Part shown: positions 51,312-60,428 of the stretch, piece by piece | Numbering within the stretch: the stretch's first letter is position 1 | Layout of the letters: every line of letters starts with the position of its first letter | Source: Streptosporangium sp. NBC_01756 | GTDB taxonomy: Bacteria; Actinomycetota; Actinomycetes; Streptosporangiales; Streptosporangiaceae | Assembly: GCF_035917975.1 (NCBI RefSeq) | Contig: NZ_CP109130.1 | Coordinates: 744,001 to 808,000 of the forward strand | DNA length: 64,000 bases | Direction of reading: 5' to 3' | Program-made: the position numbers and the translations under genes | Notes under the pieces: model-generated | What the model saw: the letters and a program-made list of their open reading frames with translations, nothing else | Told to the model about the DNA's origin: nothing | The model's database searches: none

Positions 51312-53128
51312 CGGGGCTCGTCTCCTCGCAGTACGCCATCGTGGGTTTCGATCTCGGCGGATTGGTGGGATCGCCAGAACGCGGCGAACCTTCCGCCTCG
51401 TGTCAGCAGGTCGGCGGGTCTGCCGCGTTCGACGATCGCTCCGTCCTCCAGCACCACGACGGTGTCGGCGTCGGCGACCGTCTCCAGCCGGTGGGCGATG
51501 ACGACGATCGTGCGGTCGCCGCTCAGCGTCGCCAGGGCCCGGCGGACCGCCTGTTCGGTCTGCGGGTCGGCGAAGGAGGTCGCCTCGTCCAGCACCAGAA
51601 CGGGCGCGTCGGCCAGCAGCGCGCGGGCGATCGAGATCCGCTGCGCCTCGCCTCCGGACAGCTTGGCCTCCGCACCGAGCACCGTGTCGTATCCGCATGG
51701 CAACTGGAGGATGCGGTCGTGGATGCCGGCCAGCCGGGCGGCGCGGACCACGTCGTCGCGGCTGGCCCGCGGCACCGCCAGCGCGATGTTGTCGGCGACC
51801 GAGACGCGCAGCAGACGGACGTCCTGGAAGACGAAGGACACCTGCTGATGCAGCTCCCGGCTGCCGATCTCACGCAGATCGATGCCGCCGAGAAGGACCG
51901 AGCCGTGGGTGGGGTCGAAGAACCGCGGCAACAGCTGGACCAGCGTGGACTTCCCGCTTCCCGACGGCCCGACGATCGCGGTGACCGTCCCCGGCTCCAG
52001 CACCAGGTCGATGCCGCGCAGCGCCTCGTGGTCGGCGTCGTAGGCGAAGCGGACGTCACGCAGTTCCACCCGGTGCCCCTGCGGCGGACGCGGGTGGGCG
52101 GGCTCGGGCAGTGGCCGGACCGCGAGCACGTCTTTGATCCGGCCGACCGCACGGCCGGCGGCCTGCAGGTCGTCGAAGCCGTGCCCGAGCGCCGCCACCG
52201 GAGCGGTCAGTCCCAGCCCGAGCAGCAGGAACGGCAGCAGATCCGCCGGGGCCAGGCCGCCGGAGGTGATCGGTGCCGTGCCGCCGACCAGCACGACCAG
52301 CAGCACGAACGGCGGCGACAGCGCCAGCTGCATCCCGGCGGCGATCACGGACATGCCGCGCACCCAGCGGGAGAAGATGCTGACGAAGTCGTCGGCGGCC
52401 GTCAGGAACGTGCGGTGGGCGCGCTCGCCTCCGCCGAACGCCTTGACCACCGAGATGCCTTGCACGAACTCGACGACGGAACTGGCGATCCGTCCCATGG
52501 CCGCGTCGTAGGCCTCCTGCTCGCGCGTCCTGGCGGGCAGCATCAGCAGCGGAACCAGCGCTATCGCCATCACCACCGGGATCAGCGTGATCAGCGTGAG
52601 CCGCCAGTCGACGGTGAACAAGTAGATCAGCGACACCAGCGGCACCACGAACGCGGCGACGAGCTCGCCGGGGGCGTGCGCGATGAACGGGTGCACGGCG
52701 CTGACGTCCTCGCCCACCACCTTGGCCAGCTCGCCGGTGCGGCGCCGGGAGAACCAACCGATCGGGACGCGTCCCAGCGACGCGGCCAACTGCCGGCGGA
52801 ACGTCAGTTGTACCCGGCTGTCGAGAACATGCCCGATTCCCGACGAGGCGGCGGTGCACAGCAGCCGGATGAGCAGGCCGGCCGCACCTGCGATCATCAC
52901 GGTCCAGAGGTGAACGTGGTCGATCGGGCCGGGCGACAGCAGGGTACGGCCCAGTTCGACGACCGCCAGCAGCGGGGCCAGACCCGCGAGCGCGCCGATG
53001 ACCTGCAGGATCACCACGGCCGCGAAACTCCGCAGATGAGGGCGCAACAGCCGTGTCATGCTCTGTCCCACCGCGGAATCGGCATCCGGTTGCTCGATCG
53101 TCTGAGCGAGGTCGGTGGTGGTGGTCAT
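51308..53128 (-). CDS. ABC transporter, fused permease-ATPase subunit 1
   Basis: 606 aa from ATG 53128. Six helices in residues ~30-310 and an NBD with Walker A IVGPSGSGKST, signature LSGGEAQRISIARALL, Walker B VLVLDEATSFADP and switch VIAHRLETV. The Walker-B/D-loop residues SFADP differ from the usual SALD. It overlaps the cupin gene upstream by 4 bases (53125-53128), so all three were one operon. Both NBDs look catalytically complete. Confidence 0.9.
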   Translation of the reverse strand: MTTTTDLAQTIEQPDADSAVGQSMTRLLRPHLRSFAAVVILQVIGALAGLAPLLAVVELGRTLLSPGPIDHVHLWTVMIAGAAGLLIRLLCTAASSGIGHVLDSRVQLTFRRQLAASLGRVPIGWFSRRRTGELAKVVGEDVSAVHPFIAHAPGELVAAFVVPLVSLIYLFTVDWRLTLITLIPVVMAIALVPLLMLPARTREQEAYDAAMGRIASSVVEFVQGISVVKAFGGGERAHRTFLTAADDFVSIFSRWVRGMSVIAAGMQLALSPPFVLLVVLVGGTAPITSGGLAPADLLPFLLLGLGLTAPVAALGHGFDDLQAAGRAVGRIKDVLAVRPLPEPAHPRPPQGHRVELRDVRFAYDADHEALRGIDLVLEPGTVTAIVGPSGSGKSTLVQLLPRFFDPTHGSVLLGGIDLREIGSRELHQQVSFVFQDVRLLRVSVADNIALAVPRASRDDVVRAARLAGIHDRILQLPCGYDTVLGAEAKLSGGEAQRISIARALLADAPVLVLDEATSFADPQTEQAVRRALATLSGDRTIVVIAHRLETVADADTVVVLEDGAIVERGRPADLLTRGGRFAAFWRSHQSAEIETHDGVLRGDEPR

Positions 53129-53766
53129 CGTTCTCCGGTCTTCGTCGATCTCGTCACGACCCGGCCCGTGGCCGAGCCGATGGTGGATGAGGGGGCGGCG
53201 GTGGATGAAGGGGCAGGGTGCGAGCGGGCCGGCCTGGGCTTCCAGGCTCCGGTCCGCATCTCCAGGCGGCTGCCTCGCGGCAGGGTGACGGCCATGATGT
53301 TGCTGGGGACGTCCGGCTCGATGTGGTACCACAGTCCGCGCGGGACGATGGCAGCGGTGCCGGCCACCAGCCTGACCTCTTCCTCCTGCTGTCCCGCCAG
53401 CTCGGGACGGAGGTAGGGGCGTATCTTCCCGATGAGGCAGGACATGATCTCCTCGGCCGCGGTGTGGACTTCCCAGCGGTCGGCGTGGACGTCGGCATCG
53501 GTCTTCGCGTGGAAGGCCTTCAGCTGCCAGCTGTCCTAGCCGGAGTCCGTGAATCTTCTCCTGGCATTGATCTCGCCGACTTGGCGCAGGTGGATGGAGG
53601 ACTCGAAGAGATCGATCGGGGAGGACGAGTGCGGGGGCACGTGGGTGCCGTCCTGGCACACGTAGACGTCTCCGTCGTCCAGGGCCAGGATCGGACTCTC
53701 CGTGGTGCCGTCAGGAATGGTCATGGGCCCACTGTCGCCGCCGGCGCGCACCGGCGGATTGGACAA
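53125..53766 (-). pseudogene. Cupin domain gene interrupted by an in-frame TAG
   Basis: One reading frame runs from 53766 (or ATG 53724) to 53125 except for a TAG at 53536-53538. Upstream part: SPILALDDGDVYVCQDGTHV, then IHLRQVGEINARRRFTDSG and the stop. Downstream part: DSWQLKAFHAKTDADVHADR, WEVHTAAEEIMSCLIGKIRP, VPRGLWYHIEPDVPSN. The second half reads as a cupin with motif-2-like PRGLWYHIE. Both parts keep codon bias typical of the genome, so the stop looks recent, or it is a sequencing error. Reinitiation at ATG 53445 could yield a short C-terminal piece and keep coupling to the ABC genes. Pro/Ser-rich tail at the end. Confidence 0.7.
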
Positions 53767-53831
53767 ATGTTCCTCTAGCCGCGGCTTGGGGACATCTTCG
53801 GGAGCGGAGTGCCCTGTCGGCCTGGCGTTCC

Positions 53832-54094
53832 AGAGCGCTGGCAGGGTTGTGGAACACGTGGTGTTCGCGGACGCGCTGCAGCGCGTTGATCACCTCGCGG
53901 GCTCGGCCGGCGACGGCGGCCAGGATGGGGTGCCCGGCCTGGACGATGCCGGCGGCCTTCATCCGGTCGCTGCTGCTGCGCAGGGTCGGCGGCGTGCCGG
54001 CGGCATTGTCTGGGTCGTCCGGGCGGGCGCGGAAGCGCCATTCCAGGCGGTAGCGGGCGCCCATCAGCGGGTCGGCGGTGCCCCAGGTGAACAC
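53832..54094 (-). pseudogene. Possible peptide-deformylase-like remnant
   Basis: A minus-strand frame reads VFTWGTADPLMGARYRLEWR, then DRMKAAGIVQAGHPILAAVA and RVREHHVFHNPASALERQAD. The phrase GIVQAGHPIL followed about 30 residues later by H(V/T)F resembles the start of actinobacterial deformylase-like proteins, where a GMGLAAPQ motif should follow. That motif is absent here and the frame runs into unrelated sequence. Weak call: a truncated gene or chance resemblance. Confidence 0.3.
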
Positions 54095-54186
54095 CGTCTC
54101 ATCCTCGCGCTGGGTGCGGGTGATGGGGTCGTGCCCGCCCGGCGACCTCGGCGGCTGGGAGCTGCGTCATATGGCAGGACATCGCC

Positions 54187-54500
54187 GTGATCGACCGGCT
54201 GATCGCCCGCCGCAACGTCGGCGTCCGCGAGAAGACCCTCTACCGCCTGTTGTATGAGACCGCCGCCCGGGCCGGGGAAATCCTCACCCTCAACCTCGAG
54301 GACCTGGACCTGACCGCCGCCAGGCGCGGGTCAAGGCCAAGGGCGCCCGCGCCAAGACCCGCCGCCGCGACCAGGCACGCGAGGACTTCGTGCTGGAGAC
54401 CGTCTACTGGGACACCGGTACCGCCCGGCTGCTGCCCCGCCTGCTCAAAGGCCGCACCCGCGGCCCGGTCTTCCTCACCCACCGCCGCCCGTCGCACCTT
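54187..54500 (+). pseudogene. Tyrosine recombinase (phage-type integrase) remnant
   Basis: The first frame encodes [20 protein letters not shown] followed by LNLEDLDL, the region around the first catalytic Arg of tyrosine recombinases. After about 54330 the match moves to another frame, encoding [20 protein letters not shown], then [20 protein letters not shown] and PVFLTHRRP. The HxxR and Tyr catalytic part is missing. One frameshift plus C-terminal truncation makes it non-functional. It marks past integration at this edge of the accessory patch. Confidence 0.75.
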
Positions 54501-54802
54501 CACCACATCGAGACCCTAGGCCGCCTCCTCCCAGCGCGGGATCCACTCAAGATCATCCCAATGCGGGTTTTGGGCTTATGTGGGCCGACCCCCTCCTTGA
54601 GGTTCACACGGTGAACATGACACCAGCTCAGAGGCTGCAACACACACTTGAGTCAACTCAACCCCGAGCAGTTACCAGCCCCTGCACCGCGGGCCGATGC
54701 CCCCGTCCGCCGGTCACCCCGGGCCGACGCCGACCCCGGCCCGGCGGTCGGCCCGGGGCGGCCCGGGGCGGCCCGGGCCGACGCCGGCCTCGTCGGCCTT
54801 CG
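54501..54802. other. Intergenic region with GC-rich repeats
   Basis: No gene seen. Bases 54715-54790 are a run of GGCCCGG/GGCCCGGG blocks (including three GGCCCGGGGC-like copies near 54747-54780) able to form strong structures just beyond the stop of the secreted protein gene on the minus strand, possibly its terminator. Confidence 0.45.
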
Positions 54803-55486
54803 CTATGAGGCGCAGGCGGCGATCTGGCAGACCTTGGCGAGCAGCTGCCTGGCATGCGCGAGCTGGCGGGTGTAGCTCTTGGCGGCCGGCTGGGAGGCGC
54901 CGGAGGCGAGATAGACGATGACCGCGTTGGCCCGGCGCACGATCACGACGTCGTCTCCGGCGACGGGCTTGCCGTCCTGGTAGTCCCGCGCGCTGCTCTT
55001 CCACGCCCCGTCGCCGAGGGCGACCCTGGCCAGACTCCGGTTGAAGGAACCGTTCTTCCAGCCCTCGGACTGCCGGCACTTCTGCACGCCCGCCTGGAAC
55101 TGGTGCAGGGCCGACTGCGCCGCCTGTTCCGAGCGGTAGAGGATCACCTGCTCGGCGGTCTCGACCTCCTGCCCGGCGGTGAAGTAGATCGTCCGGGCCG
55201 CGGCCCGGCCCGCCTGGCCGATCTTCGGATCCTTCCTCTTGGCGGCGGCCACCGTGCTGTTGGCGCACGGGTCGACCACGAACCTCTCCCCCGCCTTGGC
55301 ACTGGCCCGCCAGACGTTCTCGGCGTCGGCGGGTTCGTCCTTGGTGGCCTGATCCTTCGCGACCTCCCTGTCGTGCAGCAGGAATCCCTTGGGGACCGCC
55401 GGGGCGGCGGCGGCGGAGGCGGGGGTCAGGCCGGCGAGAGCCGTACCGGCGAGGAGGGTCGCCGTAAAAACGATCTTTCTTAGCAT
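54803..55486 (-). CDS. Secreted protein with PknH-type sensor-like domain
   Basis: 227 aa from ATG 55486. Residues 1-28 form a signal peptide (FTATLLAGTALAGLTPASAA). The mature part has the loose pattern of actinobacterial extracellular sensor-like domains: FVVDPCANSTVAA, then AEQVILYRSEQAAQSALHQF, VQKCRQ and GDDVVIVRRANAVIVYLA, ending CQIAACAS. Four cysteines could form two disulfides. Such domains occur as the exported end of PknH-like kinases and as stand-alone lipoproteins. No partner kinase is adjacent. The family call is tentative. Confidence 0.65.
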   Translation of the reverse strand: MLRKIVFTATLLAGTALAGLTPASAAAAPAVPKGFLLHDREVAKDQATKDEPADAENVWRASAKAGERFVVDPCANSTVAAAKRKDPKIGQAGRAAARTIYFTAGQEVETAEQVILYRSEQAAQSALHQFQAGVQKCRQSEGWKNGSFNRSLARVALGDGAWKSSARDYQDGKPVAGDDVVIVRRANAVIVYLASGASQPAAKSYTRQLAHARQLLAKVCQIAACAS

Positions 55487-55656
55487 GATCTACATGATGC
55501 CAGTCATGCCTGGCGGATCAGGACAGATCGCCTACTCCGCGGGAGGCGATCGGATGACGGGGAACCACCGGGCGGCACGCCTCGGGGGCGGCACGACCGA
55601 GCCGGCCCTCTCCGGATGGTGCGGCGGCATCGGAGCGGACCGCCAGAATAGAGGGC

Positions 55657-56172
55657 ATGAGCGACGACGCGATCAGGCAGGTGCTGGGCCTGCTCTATCA
55701 GGAGGACACGTTACGAGTGCTGGCGGCGCTGGTGCTGAGCGGCAAACCCGAGGAGGCCGGGCTGGAGGAGGACGCGACACGACGGGCGCTGGACCGGCTG
55801 GAACGCGGCGGGCTGGCCGTACGGGACGACGACGGCCGCTGGCAGGCGCGGCGTGAGCGGTTCCGCGAGCTGCTGCACGCCACCGCCAGACCCGCCGCTC
55901 CCGTCTCGGCCGAGGAGAAGGTGCTGCAGTCCTTCCTCGTCGAGGGACGGCTCCGGGCGATCCCCAGCAAGCGCGAGAAGCAGCTCGTCGTGCTGAACTA
56001 CATCGCCCAGGTCTTCGAGCCCGGGGTCCGTTACCCGGAGAAGGAGGTCAACACCGTGCTGCGGGCCTTCCACGACGACTACGCGGCGCTCCGCCGCTAT
56101 CTGGTCGACGACGGCCTGCTGAGCCGGGAGAACAACGTCTACTGGCGCAGCGGCGGCTCGGTCGACTCCTGA
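55657..56172 (+). CDS. DUF2087 domain transcription-regulator-like protein
   Basis: 171 aa, ATG 55657. Residues 1-70 have a winged-helix look (AIRQVLGLLYQEDTLRVLAA, ATRRALDRLERGGLAVRDD). Residues ~95-165 are a complete DUF2087: EKVLQSFLVEGRLRAIPSKR, then EKQLVVLNYIAQVF, RYPEKEVNTVLRAFHDDYAA and LRRYLVDDGLLSRENNVYW. Function unknown; the domain is often joined to HTH regions. Its 3' end overlaps the convergent WYL regulator by 34 bases. Confidence 0.87.
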   Translation: MSDDAIRQVLGLLYQEDTLRVLAALVLSGKPEEAGLEEDATRRALDRLERGGLAVRDDDGRWQARRERFRELLHATARPAAPVSAEEKVLQSFLVEGRLRAIPSKREKQLVVLNYIAQVFEPGVRYPEKEVNTVLRAFHDDYAALRRYLVDDGLLSRENNVYWRSGGSVDS

Positions 56173-57110
56173 AGGCGCCCCGCCAGCCGCCGGATGTAGC
56201 CGATCAGCTCGACCGGTCCGTGGACGGTGAAGTCCACGTCCAGCAGGCCGAGGGTCATGGCCAGCCATTCGAGGGAGTCGCCGCCGGTGTGCAGCAGGCA
56301 GCTGTGCTCGCCGACGGCCTCCAGGCTGCCGTGCGCGGCGGCCTGCACCCGGTCGGCGACGACGGCCAGCGGGGCGTGCAGGGTGACCACCGCCCGGTAA
56401 CGGCTGATCGGCGCGGTGATGGACTGCTCGATGTAACCCTCGGGCGGCTCTCGCGGCGCGGAGCGGACGCCGGTGGTCAGCGGGGCGGTGAGCCGGTCCA
56501 CCCGGAAGGTCCGCCAGTCGCCCCGCTCGACGTCCCATGCGACGAGATACCAGCGCCGTCCGGTGGACACCAGCCGGTACGGCTCGGCCACCCGAGCGCT
56601 CTCGGCGCCGTCGCGGCGGCGGTAGCCGAAGCGGAGCCGTTCGCGGTCGCGGCTCGCCTGGGCGAGGACCGACAGCGTCTCCGCGTCGACGGTCGGCCAG
56701 GACCGGGCCAACGGGCCGCGGACCGCCACGGTCTGGGTCTGCAGGGTGTTGACCCGGCGGCGCAGCCTGGACGGCAGCACCTGCTCCAGCTTGGCCAGTG
56801 CGCGGGCCGAGGTCTCCTCGATCCCGGTCACCGAGCCGCTCGCCGCCGTACGCAGGCCGACCGCGATCGCGACGGCCTCCTCGTCGTCGAGCAGCAGCGG
56901 CGGCATCGCGGTCCCCGCCTCCAGCCGGTACCCCCCGGCGGGGCCGGTCGTCGCGTGGACCGGATAACCCAGCTCGCGCAGCCGGTCGATGTCGCGACGG
57001 AGCGTCCGGGGGCTGATCTCCAGCCGCTCGGCCAGCTCGGGCCCCGGCCATTCGCGGTGCGCCTGGAGCAGCGACAGTAGCCGGAGCACCCGGCCCGTGG
57101 TGTCTGCCAT
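56139..57110 (-). CDS. HTH-WYL domain transcriptional regulator (YafY/DeoR type)
   Basis: 323 aa from ATG 57110. N-terminal HTH: RVLRLLSLLQAHREWPGPEL, AERLEISPRTLRRDIDRLRE. WYL domain around residue 195: YRLVSTGRRWYLVAWDVERG with DWRTFRVDRL, and a WCX-like C-terminal part (LEWLAMTLGLLDVDFTVHGP). WYL proteins often sense nucleic acids or small ligands and can activate DNA-damage genes. It is divergent from the UvrA-like gene with 63 nt between starts, a natural regulator-target pair. Confidence 0.9.
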   Translation of the reverse strand: MADTTGRVLRLLSLLQAHREWPGPELAERLEISPRTLRRDIDRLRELGYPVHATTGPAGGYRLEAGTAMPPLLLDDEEAVAIAVGLRTAASGSVTGIEETSARALAKLEQVLPSRLRRRVNTLQTQTVAVRGPLARSWPTVDAETLSVLAQASRDRERLRFGYRRRDGAESARVAEPYRLVSTGRRWYLVAWDVERGDWRTFRVDRLTAPLTTGVRSAPREPPEGYIEQSITAPISRYRAVVTLHAPLAVVADRVQAAAHGSLEAVGEHSCLLHTGGDSLEWLAMTLGLLDVDFTVHGPVELIGYIRRLAGRLQESTEPPLRQ

Positions 57111-57160
57111 GCCTGCCACGATGCCACCGATCGCGGCCAGGAACTGGCCTAAACCTTGGC

Positions 57161-57166
57161 TAGCGT
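57161..57166 (+). promoter_or_regulatory. Possible -10 of a leaderless UvrA-like transcript
   Basis: TAGCGT ends 7 nt before the ATG at 57174 with no Shine-Dalgarno between. It fits an actinobacterial leaderless promoter in the 63-nt divergent region. Confidence 0.45.
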
Positions 57167-57173
57167 CGGCTTC

Positions 57174-59426
57174 ATGAGCCACATCGAGATAACGGGCGCC
57201 CGTGAGAACAACCTGAGGAACATCTCACTGAAGATCCCGAAGAGGCAGATCACGGTCTTCACCGGTGTCTCGGGATCCGGCAAGTCGTCCATCGTCTTCG
57301 ACACGATCGCCGCGGAGTCCCAGCGGCAGCTCAACGAGACCTTCAGCACGTTCGCCCGCAACCGGCTGCCCAAGTACGGCCAGCCGGACGCCGACCACAT
57401 CGGCAACCTCTCCACCGCCGTCGTCATCGGGCAGCAGCGCATCGGCGGCAACTCCCGCTCCACCGTCGGCACCATCACCGACATCTCCGCCCTGCTGCGG
57501 CTGCTCTACTCCCGGATCGGCACGCCGCCCGCCGGATACTCCAACGCGTTCTCCTTCAACGACCCCGCCGGGATGTGCCCGGAGTGCGAGGGCGTCGGCC
57601 GGACGATGGCCCTGGACCTGGCGCGGGTCCTGGACCGGTCGAGGTCGCTCAACGAGGGCGCGATCCTGCTGCCGGGCTTCGGGGTCGGCAACTGGTACTG
57701 GAAGACCTACACCCAGTCGGGACTGTTCGACAACGACAAGCCACTGGCGGACTACACCCGGGCCGAGTGGGACATGTTCCTGCGCGGCGGCGGGTCGGAG
57801 GTGTTCTTCGAGACGCGGGGCGGGACGGTCCCGCAGAAGTACGAGGGGCTGATCGACAAGTTCGACCGGCTCTACATCAACAGGGACGCCGAGGGGTCGT
57901 CCAGGCGGGACGCCGCGATGACGTTCGTCTCCGCCCGGCCGTGCCCGCTGTGCGAAGGCGCCCGGCTCAACCAGGCGGCGCTGGCCTGCCGGATCGACGG
58001 CCGCAACATCGCCGAACTGTCCGCGATGGAGGTCCGGCACCTGGTCGACGTGGTCGCCGCGATCGACGTCCCGGTCGCGGTGACGATGGTCCCGGCCATC
58101 CTGGCCCGGCTGCGTCACCTGATCACCATCGGCCTGGGCTACCTCAGCCTGGACCGGCCCACATCCACCCTCTCCGGCGGGGAGTCCCAGCGCATCAAGA
58201 TGGTCAAGCACCTGGGCAGCAGCCTGACCGACATGATGTACGTCTTCGACGAACCCACCATCGGGCTGCACCCGCGCGACGTGGCGAACATGAACGGGCT
58301 CCTGCGTGAACTGCGGGACAAGGGCAACACCGTGCTCGTCGTGGAGCACGACCGCGACGTCATCGACATCGCCGACCACGTGGTGGACGTCGGCCCGCAC
58401 GCCGGGACGCACGGCGGCGAGATCGTCTACCAGGGCGGCGTCGAGGGCCTCTACCGGGCGGACACCCTCACCGGGCAGCACATGCGCCACAACCGGCCGC
58501 TCAAGACGGAGTTCCGGGAACCGGCCGGCACACTGACCGTCACCGGCGCCACCGTGCACAACCTGAAGGACGTCACGGTCTCCTTCCCCACCGGGGTGCT
58601 CACCGTCGTCACCGGGGTGGCCGGGTCGGGCAAGAGCAGCCTTGTCAACGAGGCGCTCCTGGCCGCGCACCCGGCGGCGGTGGTGATCGACCAGTCGGCG
58701 GTCGGCACCTCGATCCGGTCCACCCCGGCCACCTACACCGGGCTGATGGACGAGATCCGCAAACTGTTCGCCGCCGCGAACGGGGTCGCCCCCGCGCTGT
58801 TCAGCTTCAACTCCAAGGGCGCCTGCCCGAAGTGCCAGGGCCTCGGGGTCATCCACACCGACCTGGCGTTCATGGACGGTGTCACGTCGGTGTGCGAGGT
58901 GTGCCGGGGCCGGCGGTTCCGGGAGGAGGTCCTCCGGCACACGCTGCGCGGCAGGTCCGTCTCGGACGTGCTGGAGATGACGGTGCGCGAGGCGGCGGGG
59001 TTCTTCACCGAACCGAGGCCGCGGAGCGTCCTGCGCGCGGTCGACGAGGTGGGGCTGGGCTATCTCAAGCTCGGCCAGCCGCTCAGCAGCCTGTCCGGCG
59101 GCGAGTGCCAGCGGATCAAACTGGCCGGCGAGCTCCACAAGAAGGGCAGCGTCTACGTCATGGACGAGCCGACCACCGGACTGCACATGTCGGACGTCGA
59201 GCACCTGCTCACCATCACGGACAACTTGGTGAACGCCGGTAACACGGTGATCGTCATCGAGCACAACCTCGATGTGATCAAGAGCGCCGACTGGATCGTC
59301 GACCTCGGCCCCGACGGCGGAGACCGGGGCGGCACCGTCGTGTTCGAGGGCACGCCCCGGCGACTGCTGGAGGTGACCGGCTCCTTCACCGCCGAGCATC
59401 TCCGCCGCGACCTGGGCCGGCCGTAG
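57174..59426 (+). CDS. Short UvrA-like ABC ATPase (DrrC-type)
   Basis: 750 aa from ATG 57174, much shorter than canonical UvrA (~950 aa). It has two ABC modules: Walker A VFTGVSGSGKSS (29-39) with signature LSGGESQRIK, and Walker A GVAGSGKSS near residue 480 with LSGGECQRIK. Zinc-site cysteines are present (CPECEGVG, CPLCEG, CPKCQGLG, CEVCRG). The missing length is mainly in the first module, in the region that holds the UvrB-binding domain of UvrA. Such paralogues (DrrC-like) give resistance to DNA-binding drugs or act in stress. It is divergent from a WYL regulator. Confidence 0.88.
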   Translation: MSHIEITGARENNLRNISLKIPKRQITVFTGVSGSGKSSIVFDTIAAESQRQLNETFSTFARNRLPKYGQPDADHIGNLSTAVVIGQQRIGGNSRSTVGTITDISALLRLLYSRIGTPPAGYSNAFSFNDPAGMCPECEGVGRTMALDLARVLDRSRSLNEGAILLPGFGVGNWYWKTYTQSGLFDNDKPLADYTRAEWDMFLRGGGSEVFFETRGGTVPQKYEGLIDKFDRLYINRDAEGSSRRDAAMTFVSARPCPLCEGARLNQAALACRIDGRNIAELSAMEVRHLVDVVAAIDVPVAVTMVPAILARLRHLITIGLGYLSLDRPTSTLSGGESQRIKMVKHLGSSLTDMMYVFDEPTIGLHPRDVANMNGLLRELRDKGNTVLVVEHDRDVIDIADHVVDVGPHAGTHGGEIVYQGGVEGLYRADTLTGQHMRHNRPLKTEFREPAGTLTVTGATVHNLKDVTVSFPTGVLTVVTGVAGSGKSSLVNEALLAAHPAAVVIDQSAVGTSIRSTPATYTGLMDEIRKLFAAANGVAPALFSFNSKGACPKCQGLGVIHTDLAFMDGVTSVCEVCRGRRFREEVLRHTLRGRSVSDVLEMTVREAAGFFTEPRPRSVLRAVDEVGLGYLKLGQPLSSLSGGECQRIKLAGELHKKGSVYVMDEPTTGLHMSDVEHLLTITDNLVNAGNTVIVIEHNLDVIKSADWIVDLGPDGGDRGGTVVFEGTPRRLLEVTGSFTAEHLRRDLGRP

Positions 59427-59459
59427 CGCGTCCCGGCATGCCCCCGTCCCCGTGCCCGG

Positions 59460-60428
59460 TCAGCCGTAGTACTTCCGCGCGCCGTCGTGCAGCGGGACGG
59501 GGTCGGTCTTCTGGGCGTTCTCGCGGGTGATGTCCCCGGCCGCGGGGTGGACCCTCTCCAGATCGGCCTTGTGATCGACGAGCAGTCTGGCGAGATCTCC
59601 CGCGAGGGCGGGTTCCATCTTCTCGTTGACCACGAGGAGATTGGGCACCGCGATGGTGGACACGTCGGCCGGCGTCCCGTAGACGTCCTTGGCGATCGTG
59701 CCGCCGGCGTAGACCTGGCCGTGCTCGCGTCGCATCGGCTCCAGCACCGAGTCCAGCGGGACGAAGGCGACCTCGCCCTTGAGGCTGGTCAGCAGGTCGG
59801 TGATGCCGGGGGTGGGCAGTCCTCCGGACCAGACCAGGGCGTCGAGGGTGCCGTCCTTGATGCCCTGCACGCTCTCGGGCAGGCCCAGCGACTGGCGCTT
59901 GACGTCCTTGTCCGGGTCGAGGCCGGCCGCCTTCAGCAGGCGGAGCGCGATGACCTCGGTGCCGGAGTTCGGCGAACCGGTGGAGACCCGTCTGTCCTTG
60001 AGGTCGGCGACGGACTTCACGCCCGAGTCGGTGGTGGCGACCACCTGGGTGTAGTTGTCGTAGAGCCGGGCGACGGCCCGGATCGGCTGGGGAGAGGTGA
60101 AGGAGCCCTTGCCCGCGACCGCGTCCGCGGCGGAGTCGGCGAGGGTGAAGGCGATGTCGGCGTCGCCCCTGACGACCCGCTGGATGTTCTCGACGGAGGC
60201 GCCGGTCGCCTCGGCCGTCGCCTGGTAGCCGGGGATGTTCTTGCCGATCTGGTCGGCCAGGCCGCCGCCCAGGACGTAGTAGACGCCGGTGGTGTTGCCG
60301 GTGGCGATCGACAGCCGCTTGCCCGCCGAGGTCTGGGCTCCGTCCTGCCCGGCGGAACGGTCGCCGCCGCAGCCGCCGAGCAGCAGCGCCCCGGCCGCCA
60401 GCAGGACCGCCACCCGTTTGATGGTCAT
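59460..60428 (-). CDS. TAXI-family TRAP transporter solute-binding lipoprotein
   Basis: 322 aa from ATG 60428. The lipobox is LGGC (Cys20). The TAXI signature region reads SIATGNTTGVYYVLGGGLAD, with VENIQRVVRGDADIAFTLAD, DRRVSTGSPNSGTEV and QGIKDGTLDALVWSGGLPTP. It delivers an organic acid or amino acid, possibly glutamate-like, to the fused TRAP permease. It overlaps the permease gene by 4 bases (ATGA). Confidence 0.92.
   Translation of the reverse strand: MTIKRVAVLLAAGALLLGGCGGDRSAGQDGAQTSAGKRLSIATGNTTGVYYVLGGGLADQIGKNIPGYQATAEATGASVENIQRVVRGDADIAFTLADSAADAVAGKGSFTSPQPIRAVARLYDNYTQVVATTDSGVKSVADLKDRRVSTGSPNSGTEVIALRLLKAAGLDPDKDVKRQSLGLPESVQGIKDGTLDALVWSGGLPTPGITDLLTSLKGEVAFVPLDSVLEPMRREHGQVYAGGTIAKDVYGTPADVSTIAVPNLLVVNEKMEPALAGDLARLLVDHKADLERVHPAAGDITRENAQKTDPVPLHDGARKYYG

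Noticed and set aside
57225-59399. 724-codon minus-strand frame opposite the UvrA-like gene
   Set aside because: Shadow frame with no domain; both ABC modules and zinc cysteines read on the plus strand.
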